DNA of 6,553 bases from an uncultured Lachnospiraceae bacterium (GTDB lineage: Bacteria; Bacillota; Clostridia; Lachnospirales; Lachnospiraceae): positions 1 through 6,553 of the forward strand of contig CAJUQB010000167.1 in assembly GCA_910588285.1 (NCBI GenBank), written 5' to 3'. The translations under genes were made by a program, and so were the position numbers. Position 1 is the stretch's first letter; each line of letters opens with the position of its first letter. Below, one piece after another: positions 1 through 4,990 of the stretch. The notes under the pieces are model-generated. The model ran no database searches. It had not been told where the DNA came from and saw only the letters and a program-made list of their open reading frames with translations.

Positions 1-282
1 GTTAATCGGCTTGCAGGATATTTCGAGCATCAGTTTCTCAAATTCCTCATTTCCTGCATCCGTCAAGGAATATACTGCCTTTTCGGGCATTTTTCCCTCT
101 TTCTCCGTGCGGCTTGTGATAAGCCCCTTTTCTTCCAACTGGATAACCTTTTTATAGATGGATGGTGTGCTGATTTTTACCCATTTTGAAATGTTGCGGT
201 ATTCCACCAGTTTCTGAATATCGTATGCACTCAAGGATTCCCGCTTCAACATTCCCAATACAATTAAGTCAATGGTCGCCAT
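1..282 (-). CDS. PadR-family transcriptional regulator, C-terminus cut by window edge
   Basis: The minus strand encodes 94 residues starting MATIDLIVLGMLKRESLSAY and stays open to the window edge. The pattern LGMLKRESLSAYDIQ, then STPSIYKKVIQLEEKGLI, then AVYSLTDAGNEEFEKLM is the PadR winged helix: a helical start, a recognition helix near residues 38-52, and a wing leading into the conserved Y-S-L-T-x-x-G. The start is fixed by an AAGGAGG site seven bases upstream (about 290-297). PadR proteins are small dimeric repressors that often control a divergent or adjacent efflux gene and release DNA when they bind the pump's substrate. The divergent MATE gene and the two palindromes between them fit that role and suggest autoregulation. 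The C-terminal dimerisation helices lie outside the window, so their subtype and ligand cannot be judged. Confidence 0.9.
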   Translation of the reverse strand, partial: MATIDLIVLGMLKRESLSAYDIQKLVEYRNISKWVKISTPSIYKKVIQLEEKGLITSRTEKEGKMPEKAVYSLTDAGNEEFEKLMLEISCKPIN

Positions 283-303
283 TTAAAATCCCTCCTTTTT
301 CTA

Positions 304-332
304 TTGACAACTACTATAAATTATAGTATTAT
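304..332 (+). promoter_or_regulatory. Predicted promoter of the MATE gene
   Basis: A perfect -35 TTGACA (304-309) is followed by a 17-base spacer and the -10 TATTAT (327-332). This predicts a start near 339-340 and a leader of about 66 bases. A TATAAT also occurs at 330-335, but with a 20-base spacer. The left operator (312-328) fills almost the entire spacer, so a bound repressor would exclude RNA polymerase. The positions are read directly; promoter activity is inferred. Confidence 0.7.
312..328. promoter_or_regulatory. Operator 1, 17-bp palindrome
   Basis: The sequence is TACTATA-AAT-TATAGTA, with perfect 7-bp arms around a 3-bp centre. The arms are identical to those of operator 2, and the centres are 38 bp apart. 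It sits between the -35 and -10 of the MATE promoter. It also overlaps a possible second minus-strand -10, TATAAT at 320-325, which lies 17 bases from TTGCAT at 343-348. The likely ligand is the adjacent PadR protein, which is an inference from position. Confidence 0.75.
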
Positions 333-349
333 AATCTCCGCAATGCAAA

Positions 350-366
350 TACTATATTTTATAGTA
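350..366. promoter_or_regulatory. Operator 2, 17-bp palindrome
   Basis: The sequence is TACTATA-TTT-TATAGTA. Its arms are identical to operator 1 and only the 3-bp centre differs. Its right arm coincides with the predicted -10 of the padR promoter on the minus strand, so the same repressor would shut off its own gene. It also lies in the predicted early transcribed region of the MATE gene and could act as a roadblock there. Confidence 0.75.
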
Positions 367-389
367 GTATAAATAACACTATTTGTCAA
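361..389 (-). promoter_or_regulatory. Predicted promoter of the padR gene
   Basis: Reading the minus strand, there is a perfect -35 TTGACA (389 to 384), a 17-base spacer and the -10 TACTAT (366 to 361). The predicted start is near 354, giving a leader of about 70 bases before the AAGGAGG site. This promoter points towards the MATE promoter, so the two transcripts would overlap by roughly 15 bases at their 5' ends. A weaker alternative, TTGCAT-17-TATAAT, lies at 348-320 on the same strand. Confidence 0.6.
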
Positions 390-405
390 GAGAAAGGAGT
401 TCAAA

Positions 406-1788
406 ATGAACAGTCAAAGCAAAAAGATGGAGCTGCTCGGCAGCACATCCATACCAAAAGCACTTTTAGCAATGGGCATCCCAACAATGATTGGCATGTT
501 GGTAAATGCTTTCTACAACCTTGTTGACGCTTATTTTGTCGGCGGGCTAGGGGAGAGCCAGATGGGGGCAATCTCCGTGGTCTATCCGCTCGGACAGGTC
601 GTTGTCGGTTTGGGTCTGCTGTTCGGAAACGGTGCGGCTTCTTACATTTCCCGATTGTTAGGTCGTGGGGATAAGGAAAATGCGGATAAAGTGGCAAGTA
701 CCGCTTTATACAGCAGCGTATCCGTAGGGGCGGTCATCATTATCATTTCTATGGTGTTCCTGCATCCCATACTGAAGCTCTTAGGGGCAACCGACAGCAT
801 CCTGCCTTATGCCGCCACATACGCAGGCATTTACATTGTTTCCTGCATCTTCAATGTATTCAATGTCACGATGAATAACATTGTGACTAGCGAGGGAGCT
901 GCTAAAACAACCATGTGCGCCTTGCTGACGGGTGCGGTACTCAATATCGCCTTAGACCCGCTGTTTATCTATGTGTTTGATTTAGGCGTGGCGGGAGCGG
1001 CGATAGCGACCGCAATCTCACAAGTCGTTTCAACCTGCGTATATCTGACCTATATTTTTCGGAAAAAGAGCGTATTCCATTTTCGGGTTAAGGACTGCAC
1101 ATATACAAAAGAAACCATGTCTGAGATTTTCAAAATCGGCATCCCGACATTGGTATTCCAGATTTTAACGAGTGTGTCCATTTCCTTAATCAACAATGCC
1201 GCTGGCGATTACGGGGACTCTGCCATAGCAGGCATGGGCGTTGTCACCCGCCTTATTTCAATGGGCAGCTTGTCCGTATTCGGGTTCATCAAAGGCTTTC
1301 AGCCCATTGCAGGGTACAGTTACGGGGCGAAAAAGTTTGACCGTCTGCGTGAAGCAATCAAGACTTCCATCCTATGGTCTACGGTTTTCTGTGTGATTTT
1401 CGGTGTGATACTGGCTCTGTTCCCTACAGCTATCGTTTCCCAATTCACAAAGGGCGATGCCGAGATGATTCGCATCGGTGCAGCGTCTTTAAGGGCAAAC
1501 GGCATTTCCATCATGCTCTTTGGATTTTATACGGTGTATTCTTCCCTGTTCCTTGCTTTGGGAAAAGGCAGAGAGGGTTTCATCCTCGGAGCTTGCAGGC
1601 AGGGGATTTGCTTTATCCCCGTTATCCTGCTTCTTCCGATGGTCTGGGGGCTAAATGGAATAATGTATGCCCAACCGATTGCCGATGCGCTTTCCGCAGT
1701 CATAACGGTATTCATGGCGATACCGCTCCACAAAAAACTGAATGAAATGCAGAAACAAACTGCCGCAATAAATACGAACAACAACTAA
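406..1788 (+). CDS. MATE-family multidrug efflux transporter (MepA-like)
   Basis: This 460-residue protein has the usual length and 12-helix hydrophobic pattern of MATE pumps, inner-membrane antiporters that expel cationic drugs or metabolites using a Na+ or H+ gradient. N-half hallmarks are NAFYNLVDAYFVGGLG near residue 36 and LDPLFIYVFDLGVAGAAIAT near 183-202. The pseudo-repeated C half carries GFQPIAGYSYGAKKF near 297-311, the Q-P-x-x-G-Y-N/S-Y-G-A motif of MepA-like members. The start is supported by AAAGGAG about six bases upstream. The protein ends in a short charged, Asn-rich tail. The gene is divergent from padR and shares its operator region, so expression is probably induced when PadR binds a pump substrate. 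The family call is firm. The true substrate, and orthology with staphylococcal mepA, cannot be read from sequence, so no symbol is given. Confidence 0.93.
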   Translation: MNSQSKKMELLGSTSIPKALLAMGIPTMIGMLVNAFYNLVDAYFVGGLGESQMGAISVVYPLGQVVVGLGLLFGNGAASYISRLLGRGDKENADKVASTALYSSVSVGAVIIIISMVFLHPILKLLGATDSILPYAATYAGIYIVSCIFNVFNVTMNNIVTSEGAAKTTMCALLTGAVLNIALDPLFIYVFDLGVAGAAIATAISQVVSTCVYLTYIFRKKSVFHFRVKDCTYTKETMSEIFKIGIPTLVFQILTSVSISLINNAAGDYGDSAIAGMGVVTRLISMGSLSVFGFIKGFQPIAGYSYGAKKFDRLREAIKTSILWSTVFCVIFGVILALFPTAIVSQFTKGDAEMIRIGAASLRANGISIMLFGFYTVYSSLFLALGKGREGFILGACRQGICFIPVILLLPMVWGLNGIMYAQPIADALSAVITVFMAIPLHKKLNEMQKQTAAINTNNN

Positions 1789-1809
1789 ATATTTATTCTT
1801 TCTAACAAA

Positions 1810-1855
1810 CAGAGCCGATGAGCTGTGAGGTTTTCTCACAAGTTCATCGGCTCTG
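1810..1855. terminator. Long hairpin between the MATE gene and the KTR remnant, probable bidirectional terminator
   Basis: A perfect 12-bp outer stem, CAGAGCCGATGA (1810-1821) with TCATCGGCTCTG (1844-1855), continues through GC/GT and TGTGAG/CTCACA pairs, with one bulged A (1841) and the loop GTTTT. It starts 21 bases after the MATE stop codon. The tract after it on the plus strand (CGTCTTTGCG) is only weakly T-rich. On the minus strand it is followed by TTTGTTAG, slightly better. The minus-strand KTR stop codon lies inside the stem (1844-1846). The structure is certain; terminator function in each direction is inferred. Confidence 0.65.
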
Positions 1856-1990
1856 CGTCTTTGCGTCTGGCTCTCTGATAACTGTTACTTTTAAATTCTT
1901 CGCTTCAATCAAGGTTTCCTGCTTGCACTTTGGACAATACAGAGGATAATTCTTCAAAACTGTATCATCTCTAATTCTATCACGGGTTTT
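1844..1990 (-). pseudogene. 5'-truncated cysteine-rich KTR domain gene
   Basis: Read on the minus strand, the frame gives KTRDRIRDDTVLKNYPLYCP followed by KCKQETLIEAKNLKVTVIRE and then PDAKTQSR and a stop. This is the C-terminal about 48 residues of the cysteine-rich KTR family, small proteins (about 55-60 residues) carried by many clostridial conjugative transposons. Family members begin with a short segment bearing a CPxCG pair just before KTR, and together with the later CPKC it makes a zinc-ribbon-like four-cysteine set. Here the homology stops at the lysine of KTR (about 1990), and upstream codons read AVHIHTINL, unlike the family. The first cysteine pair is therefore missing. The frame stays open to an ATG at 2101, which would make an 85-residue fusion overlapping the GntR 3' end out of frame. 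I treat that as accidental. Confidence 0.72.
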
Positions 1991-2013
1991 AAGATTAATA
2001 GTATGTATGTGTA

Positions 2014-2026
2014 CTGCACTGTGCAG
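2014..2026. repeat. 13-bp perfect palindrome in the junction between KTR and GntR remnants
   Basis: CTGCAC-T-GTGCAG has perfect 6-bp arms around one base. It lies in the 49-base gap between the GntR-remnant stop codon (2040) and the KTR break (about 1990). It could be a small operator, a core of a recombination site or chance; no second copy was noticed in the window. The sequence is plain; its meaning is not known. Confidence 0.35.
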
Positions 2027-2039
2027 CTGACACCTTGGT

Positions 2040-2528
2040 TCATTCCTTTCGGATGATCTGATGAAAACTGTACTTTTTTGCGTTATAGGACATTTTGACA
2101 AATTCTACCGGAAAAGATTCCATCGGCCGGTTTTTTCTGTAGCCAAAGGTCAGTCTCTCCACATGGAGAATCGGCGACCCTTTTGAAATATTCAGGTGCC
2201 TGCTCTCCCTCGTGTCCGCCAACCGGCATTCCACTTTCTCCCTCGCATATACAATCACAATCCCATACTCCTGCTCCAAAAACTCATAAAAAGACCTGTT
2301 TTTTACCAGATTCATATCCATCTGCCGCACCGGCGAGGACGGAATGTAATTTACCTCCGTGACAATGGGAACCGTATCGGCCAGACGGATCCGTTCCAGA
2401 CGCCATACAGGCTGTTCCTGGCTGATCTGCAGCTTATTTGCGGTCCGGGCCGCCGGATATTCCTTCTCAACTGATATAATTTGAGAATACAGGGCTGATA
2501 TATTTCTGATACATTTCCTTTTTACCAT
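2040..2528 (-). pseudogene. GntR-family regulator remnant with UTRA domain only
   Basis: These 162 residues match the UTRA ligand-binding domain of HutC/FarR-type GntR regulators. SQIISVEKEYPAARTANKLQ corresponds to the start of the domain, followed by PVWRLERIRLADTVPIVTEV, SFYEFLEQEYGIVI, a SPILHVERLTFG strand and a normal end near YSFHQIIRKE. Complete members are about 240 residues with an N-terminal winged helix of about 70 residues. Here that helix and the linker are absent. Just upstream of the first ATG there is an in-frame TAA, no good ribosome binding site, and no HTH-like sequence in any minus frame before the chemoreceptor promoter. The simplest reading is a 5'-deleted pseudogene. 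A stand-alone UTRA protein that binds an effector without DNA is possible but less likely. The ligand cannot be predicted. Confidence 0.7.
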
Positions 2529-2556
2529 ATATTCTTATTTATGATATAAAAAAGTG

Positions 2557-2586
2557 TTGCCGTACTATAAGGAGTTATGGTATGCT
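2557..2586 (+). promoter_or_regulatory. Predicted extended -10 promoter of the chemoreceptor gene
   Basis: The -35 TTGCCG (2557-2562), an 18-base spacer and the -10 TATGCT (2581-2586) are preceded by the extended -10 dinucleotide TG at 2578-2579. The predicted start is near 2592-2594, about 100 bases before the coding start. I found no convincing motility-sigma (TAAA / GCCGATAA) pair with correct spacing. Housekeeping sigma use is therefore the simpler reading. Confidence 0.5.
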
Positions 2587-2597
2587 AATAGTAAATA

Positions 2598-2648
2598 CCG
2601 CACCCTGAAGGCAAGGAGTTTTTACGCCGGATGCTCCGTGTGGTTTTT
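2598..2648 (+). promoter_or_regulatory. Structured leader of the chemoreceptor gene, possible attenuator
   Basis: CCGCAC (2598-2603) can pair with GTGTGG (2638-2643, one G-U pair), closing a domain that contains GGAG (2615-2618) pairing with CTCC (2634-2637) and a small CC/GG hairpin near 2604-2611. The closing stem runs directly into TTTTT (2644-2648), as in an intrinsic terminator. A competing pairing of GTGT (2638-2641) with ACAC (2660-2663) plus adjacent T/A pairs could disrupt it. The domain begins just a few bases after the predicted transcription start. It does not match the cyclic di-GMP riboswitch core that often precedes such genes. Function is inferred from position and fold only. 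Confidence 0.4.
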
Positions 2649-2678
2649 ATCTGTTTAAAACACTTGAATCAATGGTAT

Positions 2679-2682
2679 GGAG
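2679..2682 (+). promoter_or_regulatory. Ribosome binding site that decides the chemoreceptor start
   Basis: GGAG lies nine bases before the ATG at 2692. The in-frame ATG at 2677 has only CACTTGAATCAATGGT before it, without a Shine-Dalgarno match, so 2692 is preferred and the product is 557 rather than 562 residues. Confidence 0.6.
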
Positions 2683-2691
2683 TATGGAATC

Positions 2692-4365
2692 ATGAAAGGA
2701 AAACATTCAAACAACAAAACAGCCGGACAAAAAAACAAACGGATCGGACGCAAAGTAGGGAACCTGGTAGCCGCCATGCTTGGGGTGAGCATTATTATAG
2801 TAGTGACACTCTGCGCGCTGATGTTCTACCGTCTCACGATGTCCACGATGCAGGATGTATGCATCAGCGGAACCAATGTGCTCGCCTACGAACTGGCCAA
2901 TTACAGCGGGCCAGAAGACAAGACAGAGCTTTTAGATTCTCTTAAACAGCAGATGGGCTGCGAGTTTACGATTTTCCATGGGGACGAACGGGCCTACACC
3001 ACCATTTTGCAGGACGGCCGCCGCGCCGTCGGCACCCGCCTTTCCGATCAAGTGGCTGCAACGGTTCTGGAGGAGGGGAAGGCCTACGTGGGGCGTGCCA
3101 CCATCCTCGGGGAATCACACCTGTGTTCCTATGTACCCACAAAAGACGCCGACGGTAAGATCAACGGCCTGATCTTCGCCGGGATCTCCATAGCGGATGC
3201 CGCAGGCCACATCAATCTCACCATAGGCCTCGCTTTCCTGATTGGGGCGGCGCTTATCGTGGCCGGCATTCTGATCACAGGCTTTTACATAAAGAAAAGC
3301 GTTACCAGGCCTCTCTTCCGCCTGACCATATTGGCCCAGACTCTGGAACAGGGGAATCTGGGCCTGGGCCTCAGCCAGAACATCATGGCCGACATCCATT
3401 CCACCGACGAAATCGGAATCCTCGCCCAAAGCTTTGACCAGACCATCTCCCGTCTGCGGAATTATATAGGGGAGATATCCCGCATGCTGGAAGCGGTCGC
3501 CGAAGGGAACCTGACAGCCCAGATCGAGCAGGAATATGTGGGAGATTTTGCCGCCATCCGCACCTCCCTGAACGATATCCTCCAAAAGCTCAACAAAACT
3601 ATGGGACAGATCGTTTCCAGTTCGGAATCCGTTTCCGGAGGAGCGTCTCAGATGTCCTCCGCCGCGCAGGGGCTCAGTCAGGGAGCCGTGGAACAGACGG
3701 AGTCTGTGGGCGGACTGGAAAGGGCGATCCAGGAAGTCACCGGACGCATCAAGCAGACTGCGGACAATGCCGGCCAGGCGCAGGCGCAGGCAGGAGAAGT
3801 GGGGCGGCAGCTTGCTGAGAGTAACCTGAAAATGCAGGAAATGGTAAAAGCCATGCAGAAAATCAACGTCAGCTCCAGCGAGATCGGAAAGATCATCAAG
3901 GCCATCGAAGATATCGCCTTCCAGACCAATATCCTCGCCCTGAACGCTTCCGTGGAAGCGGCAAGAGCCGGAAGCGCCGGCAAGGGCTTTGCCGTAGTCT
4001 CTGAGGAAGTGCGCAGCCTGGCAGAAAAAACGGCGGAAGCCTCCAAATCCACTTCCACTCTGATCGAGCATTCCATTGCCGCCGTGAGCGAAGGTACAGA
4101 GATCGCCCATGCCACGGCAGTACAGCTGGAGGGGGCCGTCGCAGAAGCACAGAGGATCGTGGGAACTATCAATGACATTGCCGCCGATGCCCAGACCCAG
4201 GCAGATGCGGTAGATCAGATCCAGTCGCAGATCGTCCAGATCTCCACCGTAGCCCAAAATAATTCGGCAACCGCCCAGGAAAGCGCCGCGACCAGCGAAG
4301 AGCTGAACCGCCAGGCCGGACTGCTCCGGCAGAGCGTCCAGACCTTCCGTCTCCGGAAAAATTAA
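2692..4365 (+). CDS. Methyl-accepting chemotaxis protein with single-Cache sensor domain
   Basis: This 557-residue transmembrane chemoreceptor relays ligand binding outside the cell to CheA/CheW and so to the flagellar motor. The order is a lysine-rich cytoplasmic tail (1-21), TM1 about 22-46, an extracellular sensor about 50-170, TM2 about 176-199, HAMP about 200-250, a second HAMP-like segment (LEAVAEGNLTAQIEQEY), and the coiled-coil signalling domain. The sensor motifs GCEFTIFHGDERAYTTI, GTRLSDQVAATVLEEGKAYV and a late GLIFAGISI resemble the single-Cache-3 type. The hairpin tip that contacts CheA/CheW is intact at about 404-427 (IEDIAFQTNILALNASVEAA, then RAG). The protein ends in QTFRLRKN without a CheR/CheB-tethering pentapeptide, which is common in Firmicutes. 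It is monocistronic, with its own promoter, structured leader and terminator. No other chemotaxis genes lie nearby. Its ligand is unknown; Cache domains often bind small organic acids or amino acids. Confidence 0.93.
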   Translation: MKGKHSNNKTAGQKNKRIGRKVGNLVAAMLGVSIIIVVTLCALMFYRLTMSTMQDVCISGTNVLAYELANYSGPEDKTELLDSLKQQMGCEFTIFHGDERAYTTILQDGRRAVGTRLSDQVAATVLEEGKAYVGRATILGESHLCSYVPTKDADGKINGLIFAGISIADAAGHINLTIGLAFLIGAALIVAGILITGFYIKKSVTRPLFRLTILAQTLEQGNLGLGLSQNIMADIHSTDEIGILAQSFDQTISRLRNYIGEISRMLEAVAEGNLTAQIEQEYVGDFAAIRTSLNDILQKLNKTMGQIVSSSESVSGGASQMSSAAQGLSQGAVEQTESVGGLERAIQEVTGRIKQTADNAGQAQAQAGEVGRQLAESNLKMQEMVKAMQKINVSSSEIGKIIKAIEDIAFQTNILALNASVEAARAGSAGKGFAVVSEEVRSLAEKTAEASKSTSTLIEHSIAAVSEGTEIAHATAVQLEGAVAEAQRIVGTINDIAADAQTQADAVDQIQSQIVQISTVAQNNSATAQESAATSEELNRQAGLLRQSVQTFRLRKN

Positions 4366-4374
4366 AGATTCTTC

Positions 4375-4405
4375 GCCCGAGGCGGGCTGCATAAGCAGCA
4401 TTTTT
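4375..4405 (+). terminator. Terminator of the chemoreceptor gene
   Basis: Ten bases after the stop codon, GCCCG (4375-4379) pairs with CGGGC (4383-4387). Overlapping it, GCTGC (4386-4390) pairs with GCAGC (4395-4399) around the loop ATAA, followed by ATTTTT (4400-4405). The second hairpin with its T-tract is the terminator proper. The first shares two bases with it, so the full stems cannot both form. Confidence 0.7.
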
Positions 4406-4453
4406 CCACTCTGCCGCAGCGCGATCCCCTCGAGGGACTTTCCTATATGACCA

Positions 4454-4493
4454 AAAAGGAGCTGTCTCACCCAATCGGTGCACAGCTTCTTTT
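4454..4493. terminator. Long A/T-flanked hairpin, probable bidirectional terminator
   Basis: AAAAGGAGCTGT (4454-4465) pairs with ACAGCTTCTTTT (4482-4493) over 12 bp with one G-U pair. Inside it, CACC (4468-4471) pairs with GGTG (4477-4480) around CAATC. The A-rich left and T-rich right flanks make it a terminator on either strand. It is not the nearest terminator to either gene, lying about 90 bases beyond the chemoreceptor stop and about 80 beyond atpC, so it may be a back-up or a dispersed repeat. Confidence 0.6.
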
Positions 4494-4518
4494 CATATTA
4501 CCGCATTTATTTCCTTTC

Positions 4519-4553
4519 AAAAAACGGCAGGGATTTCTCCCTGCCGTTTTTTT
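4519..4553. terminator. Bidirectional terminator of the ATP synthase operon
   Basis: ACGGCAGGGA (4524-4533) pairs perfectly with TCCCTGCCGT (4538-4547) around the loop TTTC. A run of six A on the left (4519-4524) and seven T on the right (4547-4553) flank the stem. On the minus strand this is a classic strong terminator starting about 20 bases after the atpC stop; on the plus strand it would stop read-through from the chemoreceptor side. Confidence 0.88.
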
Positions 4554-4571
4554 CACTGCTTTTTTATCTTG

Positions 4572-4979
4572 TTACTTTGCCGCCTTCATTCTCGTGATCG
4601 CACGTCGGAGGGCCATCTCCGCCCTGGCAGCATCCAGATCTTCATTGTGGGCCTGAAGTCTTGCCTCTGCGCGCTCCTTGGCCTGCTTCGCGCGCTCCAG
4701 GTCGATTTCCTGGGGCCACTCAGCCGCCTCGGCCAGCACGGTGACGCTCTCCTTGAGGATCTCCACAAAGCCGCCGTGAAGAGCCGCTTTTTTGTCCTCG
4801 CCGCCCTCCAGATGGACAGTCAGGAGCCCGGGCCGCAGAATGCAGGTGGTAGGCACATGGCTTTTATAAACGCCGATGGCTCCCTCCTTGGTGTCCATTT
4901 CCACCATTTCCGCATTGCCTTCATAAAACACCCGGTCAGGAGTAATGATTCGAAGCTCAAACGATTTTTCCGAAGCCAT
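4572..4979 (-). CDS. atpC: F1Fo ATP synthase epsilon subunit
   Basis: This 135-residue protein of standard length is the regulatory epsilon subunit of the F1 central stalk. The N-terminal beta-sandwich (about 5-85) shows FELRIITPDRVFYEGNAEMV, the EGAIGVYKSHVP segment and GGFVEIL. The C-terminal helical hairpin (about 92-135) shows ERAKQAKERAEARL and ALRRAITRMKAA. Residues 92-97 (IDLERA) match the I/L-D-x-x-R-A motif that binds ATP in the epsilon subunit of thermophilic Bacillus PS3, and arginines 125, 126 and 130 fall where that protein has its ATP-contacting arginines. The start is supported by TAGGGGG just upstream, which overlaps the atpD stop codon. The 11-base gap implies translational coupling with atpD. 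It is the last gene of the operon. Confidence 0.96.
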   Translation of the reverse strand: MASEKSFELRIITPDRVFYEGNAEMVEMDTKEGAIGVYKSHVPTTCILRPGLLTVHLEGGEDKKAALHGGFVEILKESVTVLAEAAEWPQEIDLERAKQAKERAEARLQAHNEDLDAARAEMALRRAITRMKAAK

Positions 4980-4990
4980 TCACACACCCC

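Noticed and set aside
340..405. Guanidine-IV (mepA-type) riboswitch before the MATE gene
   Set aside because: The predicted leader is only about 66 bases, contains an operator half and the ribosome binding site, and lacks a stem with a T-tract. Control by PadR is sufficient.
1844..2101. 85-residue fusion frame ending in the KTR domain as an intact new gene
   Set aside because: Its N-terminal half is the GntR remnant's 3' end read out of frame plus junction sequence, with no clear ribosome binding site. Only the C-terminal 48 residues are recognisable, so it is listed as a truncated gene.
2547..2562. Motility-sigma promoter (TAAA plus GCCG) before the chemoreceptor
   Set aside because: TAAA (2547-2550) and GCCG (2559-2562) are only 8 bases apart, half of the normal spacing; the extended -10 promoter fits better.
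2592..2690. Cyclic di-GMP (GEMM-type) riboswitch before the chemoreceptor
   Set aside because: The expected conserved core with its GACGCAAAGCC-like segment and tetraloop receptor is absent, and the space is too short.
3115..4470. 451-residue open frame antisense to the chemoreceptor
   Set aside because: It mirrors the GC-rich codons of the real gene, shows no recognisable domain, is Gly/Leu/Phe-skewed and runs through the chemoreceptor terminator. It is a shadow frame.
4460..4470. GAGCTGTCTCA-like sequence as an insertion-sequence end
   Set aside because: It is one arm of a self-contained hairpin, no transposase or matching opposite end is present, and a terminator explains it.
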